Below are positions 7,871-15,862 of a stretch of DNA of 26,355 nucleotides, piece by piece (the first letter of the stretch is position 1; the number at the start of each line of letters is the position of its first letter). Position numbers and translations under genes: made by a program. Source of the DNA: Minisyncoccota bacterium (GTDB taxonomy: Bacteria > Patescibacteriota > Minisyncoccia > UBA6257 > 1-14-0-10-40-38). The DNA lies in NCBI GenBank assembly GCA_009694925.1, contig SIBX01000004.1:1-26355 (forward strand), read 5' to 3'. Below the pieces are notes generated by a model that did not search any database, was not told where the DNA came from, and saw nothing but the letters and a program-made list of their open reading frames with translations.

Positions 7871-9121
7871 ATGCGTAAAAAGGCAATTACAATTTTTGTT
7901 CTAATAGTTCTAGTTTCGTTGTTTGCAGGTTTTTTTATTTATCCAAAAAACTGGGGCGCCAGTGCTAGGCCTTGGAAATTGGGATTAGATCTTATCGGAG
8001 GATCTCGTCTTACATATGAGATAGATATGTCTGGAGTCAAACCAGGCGACCAAGAGTCTGTTGCTTCTGGTCTTCGTGATGTTATAGAAAAAAGAGTTAA
8101 CCTTTTCGGAGTTGCCGAGCCTCAAGTTTACAGTGCCAAGTCTGGCGATTCTTATCGTCTTTCCGTTGAGCTCGCAGGAATTAAAGATATCAGCGAGGCC
8201 ATTAAGCAAATAGGGGAAACGCCATATCTATTTTTTGCTGAAGGCAAAGAATCTAAAACAGGAACAACCACAGAAACTAAATTTGTGCCAACCGGCTTAG
8301 ACGGAAGATATATTGTTAATGCTTCAATGGGATTTAGTAATACCGGATTAAGCGGACCAGAAATCCTTTTGAATTTTAATGATGAAGGAGCAAAATTATT
8401 TGAAGAAATTACTGCCAGAAATATTGGCAAGCCAGTTGGAGTTTTCCTTGATGGAAATCTAATAACTGCCCCAACGGTTCAGGGAAAAATTTCTGGAGGT
8501 AAGGCCCAGATAACCGGAAACTTTTCTCAAAAAGAAGCCAAAGATATGGTTTCCCGTTTTAATGCAGGCGCTCTTCCTGCCCCAATTAAATTAGTCAGCC
8601 AATCAACCGTAGGCGCAAGCATTGGATCAGATTCATTAAGACAAACATTGCTTGCCGGACTTGTTGGAATGATTTTAGTTGTTTTCCTTATGCTTGTTTA
8701 TTACGGCCTAAATGGCTTGGCGGCGACTATTGCTTTAATAATCTACACAGTACTAGCTGGAGCCATCTTTAAGCTTTTTGGAATAACTATGACGCTTTCA
8801 GGTATCGCAGGATTTATCCTTTCAATAGGCATGGCAGTGGATGCAAATATTTTAATTTTTGAACGCACCAAAGAAGAATCCAAAAAAGGACTAGATAAAA
8901 CAACTTCTCTAGAAGAAGGATTTAAAAGAGCTTGGCTTTCTATTCGCGACTCAAATATCTCAACGATAATAACTGCTTTAATACTCTATTATTCAACCAC
9001 TGGATTTATTAAAGGATTTTCTTTAACTCTTTTAATAGGAGTCTTAGTCTCAATGTTTTCGGCCATTACAGTCACAAGGGCGATTTTAAGATCTTTTATA
9101 TCAAATAAAGCTAAACAATAA
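7871..9121 (+). CDS. secD: Protein translocase subunit SecD
   Basis: 416 residues, shorter than the 615 of E. coli because the large periplasmic insert is reduced, as in many small genomes. An N-terminal membrane helix (about 5-24) is followed by the SecD signature LGLDLIGGSRL (37-47), the external P1-type domain, and a C-terminal block of membrane helices with GFILSIGMAVDANILIFERTKEE, the conserved RND-family SecD segment with its proton-relay Asp. With SecF it uses the proton gradient to help pull exported proteins out of SecYEG. A TATAAT at about 7846-7851 lies 19 bases upstream of the ATG, with no Shine-Dalgarno, suggesting a short leader. secF follows after four bases. Confidence 0.97.
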   Translation: MRKKAITIFVLIVLVSLFAGFFIYPKNWGASARPWKLGLDLIGGSRLTYEIDMSGVKPGDQESVASGLRDVIEKRVNLFGVAEPQVYSAKSGDSYRLSVELAGIKDISEAIKQIGETPYLFFAEGKESKTGTTTETKFVPTGLDGRYIVNASMGFSNTGLSGPEILLNFNDEGAKLFEEITARNIGKPVGVFLDGNLITAPTVQGKISGGKAQITGNFSQKEAKDMVSRFNAGALPAPIKLVSQSTVGASIGSDSLRQTLLAGLVGMILVVFLMLVYYGLNGLAATIALIIYTVLAGAIFKLFGITMTLSGIAGFILSIGMAVDANILIFERTKEESKKGLDKTTSLEEGFKRAWLSIRDSNISTIITALILYYSTTGFIKGFSLTLLIGVLVSMFSAITVTRAILRSFISNKAKQ

Positions 9122-9125
9122 AAAT

Positions 9126-10019
9126 ATGAATGTTATAGGCAAAAAATGGTTATTTATAGGAATTTCTGGAATCTTAGTTTTACTAAGTATTTTATCAATC
9201 TCTTTTTACGGATTTAAATTAGGCATAGATTTTACAGGAGGAACTCTTTGGCAGATAAAATTTGAGTCTCAAGTTTCTCGCGAAGATTTATCAAAATTCT
9301 TCTCCACGAATCTAAAAATAGATTCTGCCTCGATAGTTCCAGAAACTTCAAATAATTCTTTTATTATAAGATTACCAGAATTAAACGAAGTTGATCATCA
9401 AAAAAATCTACAAGCCATCACTAAGCAATTTGGAAAAAGCGATGAACTTCTTTTTGAATCAATTGGAGCATCTATCGGTGGGGAATTAAAAAGTAAGGCC
9501 ATTACGGCTTTCATATTGGTTTTAGTAGGCATCTCTTTATATATAGCTTTTGCTTTCAGAAAAGTCTCCAGACCAATAAGTTCTTGGAAGTATGGAATAA
9601 TTACTCTTTTAACTCTTTTCCACGATGCCATAATTCCAGCTGGACTTTTCTCTTATCTCGGATACAAAATGGGCGTTGAAGTTGATACAAACTTTATCGT
9701 CGCAATCTTAGTAGTTATGGGCTTCTCGGTTCACGACACAATTGTTGTTTTTGATAGAATCAGGGAAAATCTAAGACGCATTGGAGCCAAGGAAGTTAAT
9801 TTTAATACTTTGGTTAATGATTCGGTAAACCAAACTTTTGTTCGCTCAATTAATACTTCTTTAACTCTCATTTTAGTTTTAATTGCTTTATATTTCTTGG
9901 GAGCAGTCAGCTTAAAATATTTTGTACTCACTATGCTTATAGGAACAGTAGTTGGAACCTATTCCTCAATCTTCATCGCCAGTCCATTCCTTACAATTTG
10001 GAGAAAGAAATCCGAGTAG
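9126..10019 (+). CDS. secF: Protein translocase subunit SecF
   Basis: 297 residues, normal for SecF. A first membrane helix near 8-29 is followed by LGIDFTGGT (32-40), the SecF signature, then an external loop and five predicted helices. These include MGFSVHDTIVVFDRIRENLR, the conserved SecF membrane segment, and VNQTFVRSINTSLT. It begins four bases after secD and is certainly in the same operon. There is no Shine-Dalgarno, so translation may be coupled to secD. The stop is TAG, followed at once by the nested inverted repeat at 10031-10102. Confidence 0.97.
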   Translation: MNVIGKKWLFIGISGILVLLSILSISFYGFKLGIDFTGGTLWQIKFESQVSREDLSKFFSTNLKIDSASIVPETSNNSFIIRLPELNEVDHQKNLQAITKQFGKSDELLFESIGASIGGELKSKAITAFILVLVGISLYIAFAFRKVSRPISSWKYGIITLLTLFHDAIIPAGLFSYLGYKMGVEVDTNFIVAILVVMGFSVHDTIVVFDRIRENLRRIGAKEVNFNTLVNDSVNQTFVRSINTSLTLILVLIALYFLGAVSLKYFVLTMLIGTVVGTYSSIFIASPFLTIWRKKSE

Positions 10020-10030
10020 TTAATATTTTA

Positions 10031-10102
10031 CCGAGTGGTGAAATGCGACTTGCCCAGCTTAAGCTGGGCATTTTGACGATTAGTCGCATTTCTACTACTC
10101 GG
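10031..10102. repeat. Nested inverted repeat (three-way structure) with internal perfect palindrome
   Basis: Outer arms CCGAGT..GAAATGCGACT (10031-10050) and AGTCGCATTTC..ACTCGG (10082-10102) pair over 6 plus 11 bp around a small bulge. Inside sits a perfect 20-bp palindrome centred at 10060/10061 (GCCCAGCTT/AAGCTGGGC), followed by TTTT. The inner hairpin could end secF transcription. The outer arms are not needed for that, and the right arm abuts the -35 box of the next gene, so the structure may also be an operator or a recombination or insertion boundary. Confidence 0.75.
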
Positions 10103-10131
10103 TTGACATTTTAATAGTTATCTGCTATACT
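10103..10131 (+). promoter_or_regulatory. Consensus sigma-70 promoter of the MYG1-like gene
   Basis: TTGACA (10103-10108), a 17-base spacer and TATACT (10126-10131): one of the two best promoters in the window. It drives a GC-rich foreign-looking gene although the promoter itself is AT-rich. Its -35 box directly follows the right arm of the nested inverted repeat. Confidence 0.85.
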
Positions 10132-10201
10132 TATAGATAGCACATGGTTTTGAATTCAATGAGTCGGTTTACGGTCAGAAATGACCAGGAAGAAGGACAA
10201 A

Positions 10202-11089
10202 ATGGCACGGATTGTCACGCACCTTTGTCAGGACATGGATTCCTTGTTCGCCGTCGCGGCTTTCGAGGTGTTCATGAACCGTGGCAAGCCGGCAGAGATC
10301 TGCCGAGTCCCGGCCAACTGGGACGGCGCAGATCTCGAAGAGGAAGACGTCGCGTTGGACATCGATGCTGGCGGACGTGGCCTGAAGGGTCATCGTGATC
10401 CGGATGGCAAAGTTCACTCGGCATTCGGGCTCGTCGTGGAGAGGTTCGCCTCTCCCGAAGACAAGCGTGCGCTGGAACGGCTCGTCGAGTACGTGGACGC
10501 CTGCGATTCGGCCGGGTCTGCTGCTCGCACGCTTCTGCCCGGACATGATCGCGAGAGCTACTTCGGAGTTGAGGAAGGCGAGATCCGTTTGCTTATCGCC
10601 GGAGCGCATCTCGAGGCGAAGGGCGACGAGGATCGGGTGCAGGACTTCGTCCGTTACATCTTCCGCCTGAAGCTGGAGATGGGACGCAAGCGCGCTCGTT
10701 CCGAAGAGATGGCGAGCAGGTGCGTTCGCCCCCACCTCGCAGTCGCAATCGTGGTCAACGCTCCCTCAGCGACCACACCGCTCTTTGAAGGCGGAGAAGT
10801 TCGTTTCATCGTTTTCGTCGATGGCAAAAACATCGGCATCGCGCGTGAAACGAACGAGACGATGCGGGTGGACGCCCCCGAGGTTCGCGCTGTCGTGGAA
10901 GCCGCTGGCGAGAAGATCTCGCCAGTTGGTGTCGGAGTGACGAACGAGTGGTTCGCTCACTCCGCCGGATTTCTCTTCTCCCGAGGGACGAAGAAGAGTC
11001 CAGTGGAGACGCCTTCCAAGGTTCGCCCCGAAGACCTCGCCACAGCTCTCATTCGCGCCATCGAGCGAGAAGAGAAAGCCAAGTCTTGA
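10202..11089 (+). CDS. DHH/MYG1-like hydrolase-related protein of unknown function
   Basis: 295 residues from the ATG preceded by AGGAAGAAGGA; an in-frame ATG at 10181 has no ribosome-binding site. The N-terminus recalls MYG1 (UPF0160) and DHH phosphoesterases: VTHLCQDMDSLFAVAAF near residue 5 resembles the first His/Asp metal motif, and DIDAGGRGLKGHRDPDGKVH (about 60-80) sits where the family has DVGG...DHH. It is followed by SAFGLVVERF and VDACDSAG, like the family's SSAGLVW and later Asp. The DHH triad itself is replaced by GHRD, so activity may be altered or lost. The assignment is by motif order only. Strongly GC-rich, TGA stop, own promoter and terminator: a clear foreign single-gene unit between native genes. 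Confidence 0.6.
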   Translation: MARIVTHLCQDMDSLFAVAAFEVFMNRGKPAEICRVPANWDGADLEEEDVALDIDAGGRGLKGHRDPDGKVHSAFGLVVERFASPEDKRALERLVEYVDACDSAGSAARTLLPGHDRESYFGVEEGEIRLLIAGAHLEAKGDEDRVQDFVRYIFRLKLEMGRKRARSEEMASRCVRPHLAVAIVVNAPSATTPLFEGGEVRFIVFVDGKNIGIARETNETMRVDAPEVRAVVEAAGEKISPVGVGVTNEWFAHSAGFLFSRGTKKSPVETPSKVRPEDLATALIRAIEREEKAKS

Positions 11090-11120
11090 CCTGATCTGAA
11101 GCGGATCTGTTCTGTTCAAT

Positions 11121-11154
11121 GCCTCGCTGGGTAATTCCCTCGCGAGGCGTTTTT
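11121..11154 (+). terminator. Rho-independent terminator
   Basis: GCCTCGC/GCGAGGC with an inner GGG/CCC extension, followed by GTTTTT, 31 bases after the stop of the GC-rich gene. Confidence 0.88.
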
Positions 11155-11218
11155 AATTATTTTTTTTCATCTTTTCTTTCTATAGCCCCAGTGTCTAATC
11201 GTCCATGGCCAGCCATAT

Positions 11219-11247
11219 TTGACACTATTTAATATATCTGATACAAT
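11219..11247 (+). promoter_or_regulatory. Promoter of the sigma4-HARE-HTH gene
   Basis: TTGACA (11219-11224), 17-base spacer, TACAAT (11242-11247). The leader to the ATG at 11349 is about 95 bases and contains a second TTGACA at 11283 with a poor -10, and a perfect 14-bp palindrome TGTTTATATAAACA at 11312-11325, a possible operator for a DNA-binding protein. Confidence 0.7.
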
Positions 11248-11348
11248 ATAAAAGTATAAATATAAATAGAGATTTACCGCATTTGACATTGATTTTATAA
11301 AGTGGTAGTCTTGTTTATATAAACAGAAGAGATAATTTTGGCAAAAAC

Positions 11349-12422
11349 ATGGTTACAAAAAATAAAATGTTCGACAATGTGAATACCTTCGTCGACGACT
11401 TCTTAAAAGCCAACCTTTCAGGTAGGTATCAAGAAGTTATTAGATGTCGCTATGGAATCGATGGCGCCAATCCAGAAACTTTGCAAGCCATCGGCAATCG
11501 CTATGGCATCACTCGTGAAAGAGTCCGCCAAATTGAAGCTCTTGCCCTAGAAAATCTTTTGAAAGTTGCCAAAAATTATCCAAACCTTATTAAGTTAATG
11601 GATTCTTCAATTGGCAGATTAAAATCTGTTGGAGGAATTGAGGAAGAAGGATCTCTTTTAAATTATCTAAAAACATCTTTAAATCACGGAGAAATAGATG
11701 CCAGATTTGCTAATTCAATTAAGTTCGTTTTAGAGCTTTCTGGAAAAATTAATCGCCACAGCGATAACTACGATAAGGATTGGAGATGTTATTGGTATTT
11801 AGGAAAAGACGAAGAATCTAAAGCCAAAGGATTTATAGCCAAACTAGTATCTTCTTTAAATTCAAAAAAGAACGCTATTGTTTCAGGAAATAATTTTAAT
11901 GAAATTTTTGCTCAAGTTACAAAACAAAATAATCTAAAAGAAGAAACTGCCAAAAATCTTTTAGCAATTTCAAAGAAATTCGTCACTGGTCCATTTGGGC
12001 ACTTCGGTCTAGCTGACTGGTCAGAAATAAATCCAAAAACAGCCAGAGATTGGGCATATGCAATTTTAAAGAAAGAAGAAAAACCACTTCACTTTTCAGA
12101 GCTTTATAAGATGATTTCCGGTCATAGATCCGATAAAAAAACCAACCTTCAAACAGTTCATAATGAATTAATTAAAGACGAAAGATTCGTCCTTGTCGGT
12201 CGCGGTCTTTATGGATTAAAAGAACATGGATTAATTCCTGGAACCGCTAAGGAGATCATTGCTCATTTCTTAAAGAAGCATGGGCCAATGACTCACAAAG
12301 AGATTAGCGAGCTTGTCTTGGGTCAAAGAATGATCAAGCCAACAACCATCATGATTAATTTGCAAAATAAGAAACACTTTATTAACACTCCAGACGGAAG
12401 ATACGACGTAAGAGAAGCTTAA
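11349..12422 (+). CDS. Sigma region 4-like / HARE-HTH fusion transcription factor
   Basis: 357 residues. Residues about 22-75 are a sigma-70 region 4 helix-turn-helix: RYQEVIRCRYGIDG, then AIGNRYGITRERVRQIEALAL, the classic -35 recognition helix with RERVRQIE. There is no region 2, so it cannot act as a normal sigma factor. The C-terminal half has a HARE-HTH-like winged helix (PLHFSELYKMISGH ... TVHNELIKDERFVLVGRGLYGL), the domain also found in Firmicutes RpoE delta and some restriction or chromatin proteins. A second winged-helix-like segment (MTHKEISELVLGQR) follows. The likely role is DNA- or polymerase-binding regulation. No clear Shine-Dalgarno; an ATG at 11367 is an alternative start. 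It has its own promoter and a strong terminator. Confidence 0.85.
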   Translation: MVTKNKMFDNVNTFVDDFLKANLSGRYQEVIRCRYGIDGANPETLQAIGNRYGITRERVRQIEALALENLLKVAKNYPNLIKLMDSSIGRLKSVGGIEEEGSLLNYLKTSLNHGEIDARFANSIKFVLELSGKINRHSDNYDKDWRCYWYLGKDEESKAKGFIAKLVSSLNSKKNAIVSGNNFNEIFAQVTKQNNLKEETAKNLLAISKKFVTGPFGHFGLADWSEINPKTARDWAYAILKKEEKPLHFSELYKMISGHRSDKKTNLQTVHNELIKDERFVLVGRGLYGLKEHGLIPGTAKEIIAHFLKKHGPMTHKEISELVLGQRMIKPTTIMINLQNKKHFINTPDGRYDVREA

Positions 12423-12430
12423 TCAATCAT

Positions 12431-12468
12431 AAAAAAACTGTCCCGATATATATCGGGACAGTTTTTTT
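12431..12468 (+). terminator. Rho-independent terminator (38-bp perfect palindrome)
   Basis: An A-run, CTGTCCCGATA, its exact complement and a T-run form a perfect palindrome. It ends the sigma4-HARE gene and lies about 25 bases before the next gene, so the membrane module must have its own start of transcription; TATATT near 12476 is a candidate -10 box. Confidence 0.92.
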
Positions 12469-12493
12469 ATGTTAATATATATTACATACAGAT

Positions 12494-13819
12494 ATGTTGG
12501 AATTTATAAATAATTTTATAGGCGCAGATGTCTTAGATTATGTTCTTAGTGGCATAAACGCCGTTTATCCGATTTTGGTTTTCCCTATAATCTTTGGCAC
12601 AACTAGGTCTCTTTGGCTTTTTTGGAGACAATCAGTTGCTAGGGCAAAAATGAGCTTTGTAGTTCTAGAAATGAGAATTCCTAGAGAAATTCTAAAAAGT
12701 CCGCAAGCCATGGAACAGGTCTTAGCTGGATTGCACGGACTAAGAAGTTCTGCCAGTCCATTTAAAATAAACATAAGAGAAAAATATTGGGATGGTGAAT
12801 TTACAAAATGGTTTACGCTAGAAATGGTTTCTGACGGCGGAGAGCTTCATTTTTATATTGTAACTGATAAAAAATTAAGAAGTTTAGTTGAAACATCCTT
12901 CTTCGCATATTATTCGGATCTTGAGCTTATTGAGGTTCCAGATTATATGTCGCGTATTCCAAAAAATACTGGCGAACTCGAAGCCCAAGACAAAGATATT
13001 TGGGCCATTGAATTAGCTCTTGGAAAAGAAGAGGCATATCCAATTAAAAGCTATACCGAGTTTGAATCTCCAGACGATGCGAAAAAATTTGATCCAGCTT
13101 CAATATTTTTGGAAATAATGAGTAAAATCCAGAAGGTTGAGTTTTTAAGTATCCAGATAGTCATTTCTCCAGGAGACCCAAAATGGTCAGAAGCTTTTGA
13201 TGATTTACTAGAGGAAATTAAGGGATTAAAAGGCGAGGAAGATTCGGATCTTAAAAATTTAAGCAAACTCTATGCTAGAACTCCGGGCGAGACAGAAGTT
13301 TTAAAGGCAGTTGAAAAAAATCTTTCTAAACCATGCTTCGACACAATTATAAGAATTTTTTATTTGTCTCCTAGGGGAACATTCTTAGATTCTTACGCCA
13401 GAAGAGGAATTATTGGAGCCTTTAATCAATATAGTAATTTAGAGTTAAATTCTTTTAAACAAAATTTTTCAACTGGCACCGGTGTATTGGCCTGGTCCCC
13501 CCCATATTTCTTTGCCGGAATAAGGACCAAATATAGAAAAAACAGATTTTTAGACTGGTATAGGCGCAGAGATGTTCCTCCGGAAACCTGGATGGGGAGA
13601 TGGATAACTTCGACTTTATGGAATAAGAATTTTAGTTCAAAGTTTATAAAATTAAACACAGAATCTCTCGCGAGCATTTTTCATCCACCAACCAATCTCG
13701 TTTTAACAGCTCCGCATATTAAAAGAATGGAAAGCAAAAAAGCTTCACCGTCTGCAGGTATGTCTATTTTTGGCGACGAAAAAGATATAGAGATGTTTAC
13801 CCGACCGCCCAAAAAATAA
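12494..13819 (+). CDS. Membrane protein resembling the N-terminal module of VirD4/HerA-like ATPases
   Basis: 441 residues with hydrophobic helices at about 14-45 (VLSGINAVYPILVFPIIFG) and no ATPase motifs. The soluble part matches what I know of the domain preceding the ATPase in many bacterial and archaeal DUF87/TraG-type proteins: FTLEMVSDGGELHFYIVTDK, then SFFAYYSDLELIEVPDY, DIWAIELAL, YPIKSYTEFE and DPASIFLEIMSKI. Here it is a separate gene. Two genes later comes an ATPase that lacks this module and has no membrane anchor, so the two proteins probably form one complex at the inner face of the membrane. First gene of the likely operon ending at 19431. No Shine-Dalgarno. Confidence 0.72.
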   Translation: MLEFINNFIGADVLDYVLSGINAVYPILVFPIIFGTTRSLWLFWRQSVARAKMSFVVLEMRIPREILKSPQAMEQVLAGLHGLRSSASPFKINIREKYWDGEFTKWFTLEMVSDGGELHFYIVTDKKLRSLVETSFFAYYSDLELIEVPDYMSRIPKNTGELEAQDKDIWAIELALGKEEAYPIKSYTEFESPDDAKKFDPASIFLEIMSKIQKVEFLSIQIVISPGDPKWSEAFDDLLEEIKGLKGEEDSDLKNLSKLYARTPGETEVLKAVEKNLSKPCFDTIIRIFYLSPRGTFLDSYARRGIIGAFNQYSNLELNSFKQNFSTGTGVLAWSPPYFFAGIRTKYRKNRFLDWYRRRDVPPETWMGRWITSTLWNKNFSSKFIKLNTESLASIFHPPTNLVLTAPHIKRMESKKASPSAGMSIFGDEKDIEMFTRPPKK

Positions 13820-13827
13820 AAATAGCC

Positions 13828-14433
13828 ATGAATAATACTCCTAATTTCGACATAATAAATTCCTTCATAAATAATCCTTTTGGGTTTCTTAGTGGTATCG
13901 GAAAGTTTTTTGTATCTTTATTTACAGGGACCGATGTTGGTGGTTATACATTTTCAGCATTCGGCATTATCAGAAACTTATTTCTGATTTTAGATGTAAT
14001 TTTAATTATATTATTTATTATTGCTTTTTTTGCTTCATTAAAATTCAAGCCAGATCTTATCCCGAGGAAGCCAGAACAAGAAAAGAAATCTAGGGAATTA
14101 AAAGTCAGAGAAAAAGCCTTTCGCGACCGCTGGATTAATGTTTTAAAAGTCGCTTCTCAAGGAACCCCAGAAGCTCTTAAGGTTGCCATAATCGATGCCG
14201 ACAAGCTTGCCGACGATTCTTTGAAACAATTGGGAATTATAGGAGAAACTATGGCAGACAGGATTGAAGAGATAACTTCAGACGAAATGTCTTCTATAGA
14301 TAGATTATTGGATGCACATAGAGTAAGAAATGATTTAGTCCATAACCCAGGCTTTGAAATATCAAAGCATAAAGCAAAGAATTTACTTCAAGACTATGAG
14401 GCATTTTTCAAAGAGTTAGATTTATTAAGTTAG
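13828..14433 (+). CDS. Membrane protein with C-terminal HEPN-like RNDLVH motif
   Basis: 201 residues. An N-terminal amphipathic region is followed by one strong membrane segment (about 48-70, FLILDVILIILFIIAFFASL), a charged linker and a helical cytoplasmic domain. The last 40 residues contain RNDLVH (Arg167 to His172), which fits the Rx4-6H signature of HEPN RNases, in a typical HEPN context (AHRVRNDLVHNPGFEIS before a long final helix). Whether it cuts RNA is unknown; many HEPN-fold domains are non-catalytic. It lies eight bases after the membrane module and ten before the ATPase, so it is surely co-expressed and may dock the ATPase at the membrane. No Shine-Dalgarno. Confidence 0.7.
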   Translation: MNNTPNFDIINSFINNPFGFLSGIGKFFVSLFTGTDVGGYTFSAFGIIRNLFLILDVILIILFIIAFFASLKFKPDLIPRKPEQEKKSRELKVREKAFRDRWINVLKVASQGTPEALKVAIIDADKLADDSLKQLGIIGETMADRIEEITSDEMSSIDRLLDAHRVRNDLVHNPGFEISKHKAKNLLQDYEAFFKELDLLS

Positions 14434-14443
14434 TAGTTTAAAT

Positions 14444-15859
14444 ATGCAAAAATCTAGCAAATCTCAAATAATAAAATACGCTCCACCGCCAGCGGAACTT
14501 CCAGTGTATGGAAAAGTTGAATCAAGTAGAACTTCTTTTATTGGCAGGACAAATTACACTGCCGCTCTTGAGGAAAAGAAGTTTATTTTTGGTATTAAAA
14601 GAGGTGACAGGCGCAGGCATGTTTATGTAATCGGCAAAAGCGGTGTTGGAAAATCAAAATTATTAGAACTACTTATTCGTCAGGATATTAGTTGGGGTTA
14701 CGGAGTTTGCTTAATAGATCCTCACGGAGATGTTATGGACAGTATTTTAGATTTCATCCCAGAAAACAGAATCAATGATGTTTTACTTTTAGATCCATCA
14801 GATAAAGATTTTCCGGTTTCTTTTAATCCGTTAAAAAATGTTGATCCAAACCTTAAACACCAATTATCTCAAGGTCTTATTGAGGTTATGCAAAAACAAT
14901 TTGGCGCCAATTGGACTCCTCGCCTAGAGCACGTTTTCAGGTTCACTATTTTGGCCTTACTAGATTATCCAGACGCCACTATGAGGGGTATGATTTTGAT
15001 CTTAACTGATAGGGCTTATCGCCAAAAAGTGATAGAGCATATCACGGACGATATGGTTAAGCGCTTTTGGGCAACAGAATTTGCCGACTGGTCTGAAAAA
15101 TTCGATACAGAAGCCATTATTCCTCTGGTGAATAAATTGGGTCAGTTTCTTTCTAATCCACTATTAAGGAATATTTTCGGCCAGAGCGAAAACAAAGTTG
15201 ATTTTGAAAAATTAATGAATGAGCAGAAAATAATTCTTATTAATCTTTCAAAGGGCAAGCTTGGCGAAGAAAATTCTAGCTTTTTAGGCTCGATGTTTAT
15301 TACCAAAATAAAACAAGCCGGTATGGCTCGTGCCAACTTAAAAGAAAAAGATAGAAAAGATTTTTATCTTTATGTAGATGAATTTCACAATTTAGTAACT
15401 GCAACTTTTGAAAATCTTCTGTCGGAGGCCAGAAAATATGGCCTTTGCTTAACGGTTGCCCATCAATATGTGGGTCAACTTATTCCAGTGGTTCAAGCGG
15501 CTGTTTTGGGCAATACTGGCTGTTTGATTATATTTAGAATTGGAGGAGAAGATGCAGTTAAACTCCAATCTGAGATGGCGCCTATTTTTGAAGTCAAAGA
15601 TATGATCAACCTCGGCATGCAAGAATTTTATATAAAAATGACGATAGATGGAGAAACTTATGACGCTTTTTCTGCAGAAACATTAAAAGTCTTGCCAGCT
15701 ATCCATAATTCATTTAGGGATAAGATTATAGATTCCTCAAGAAAGAAATATGCAGTAAGTATTTCAGAATTAAATAAGATAGATTCAAGTACTATAAAAA
15801 AATCAGAACCAGTCATTATCGAAGCAAACGTTAACTCTCAACCAGAACCGCTTATTTAA
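14444..15859 (+). CDS. VirD4/TraG-like coupling-type ATPase (first paralog)
   Basis: 471 residues. Walker A GKSGVGKS at 64-71, VCLIDPHGD at about 88-96 (a hallmark of TraG/HerA-like ATPases), SFNPLKN, and Walker B LYVDEFHN at 309-316 followed by LSEARKYGLCLTVAHQYVGQ, the TraM-recognition-type segment. No membrane helices and no N-terminal module, both of which are encoded by the two genes before it. Proteins of this class form hexameric pumps that move DNA or nucleoprotein. The C-terminus is a short polar tail. About half of the core residues match the second ATPase at 17629, so they are paralogs. Ten bases follow the HEPN-like gene; no Shine-Dalgarno. Confidence 0.9.
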   Translation: MQKSSKSQIIKYAPPPAELPVYGKVESSRTSFIGRTNYTAALEEKKFIFGIKRGDRRRHVYVIGKSGVGKSKLLELLIRQDISWGYGVCLIDPHGDVMDSILDFIPENRINDVLLLDPSDKDFPVSFNPLKNVDPNLKHQLSQGLIEVMQKQFGANWTPRLEHVFRFTILALLDYPDATMRGMILILTDRAYRQKVIEHITDDMVKRFWATEFADWSEKFDTEAIIPLVNKLGQFLSNPLLRNIFGQSENKVDFEKLMNEQKIILINLSKGKLGEENSSFLGSMFITKIKQAGMARANLKEKDRKDFYLYVDEFHNLVTATFENLLSEARKYGLCLTVAHQYVGQLIPVVQAAVLGNTGCLIIFRIGGEDAVKLQSEMAPIFEVKDMINLGMQEFYIKMTIDGETYDAFSAETLKVLPAIHNSFRDKIIDSSRKKYAVSISELNKIDSSTIKKSEPVIIEANVNSQPEPLI

Positions 15860-15862
15860 GCC

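Noticed and set aside
10031..10102. Nested inverted repeat as an integron attC site
   Set aside because: The core GTTRRRY/RYYYAAC ends are not present and no integrase or cassette array is visible. It is kept as an unexplained structure.
10175..10735. A 186-codon minus-strand frame opposite the MYG1-like gene
   Set aside because: The plus strand has a consensus promoter, Shine-Dalgarno and terminator in the right order; the minus strand has none. It is a GC-driven shadow.
11283..11311. Second promoter TTGACA/TAGTCT for the sigma4-HARE gene
   Set aside because: The -10 box matches only three of six bases; the upstream TTGACA/TACAAT pair is far better.
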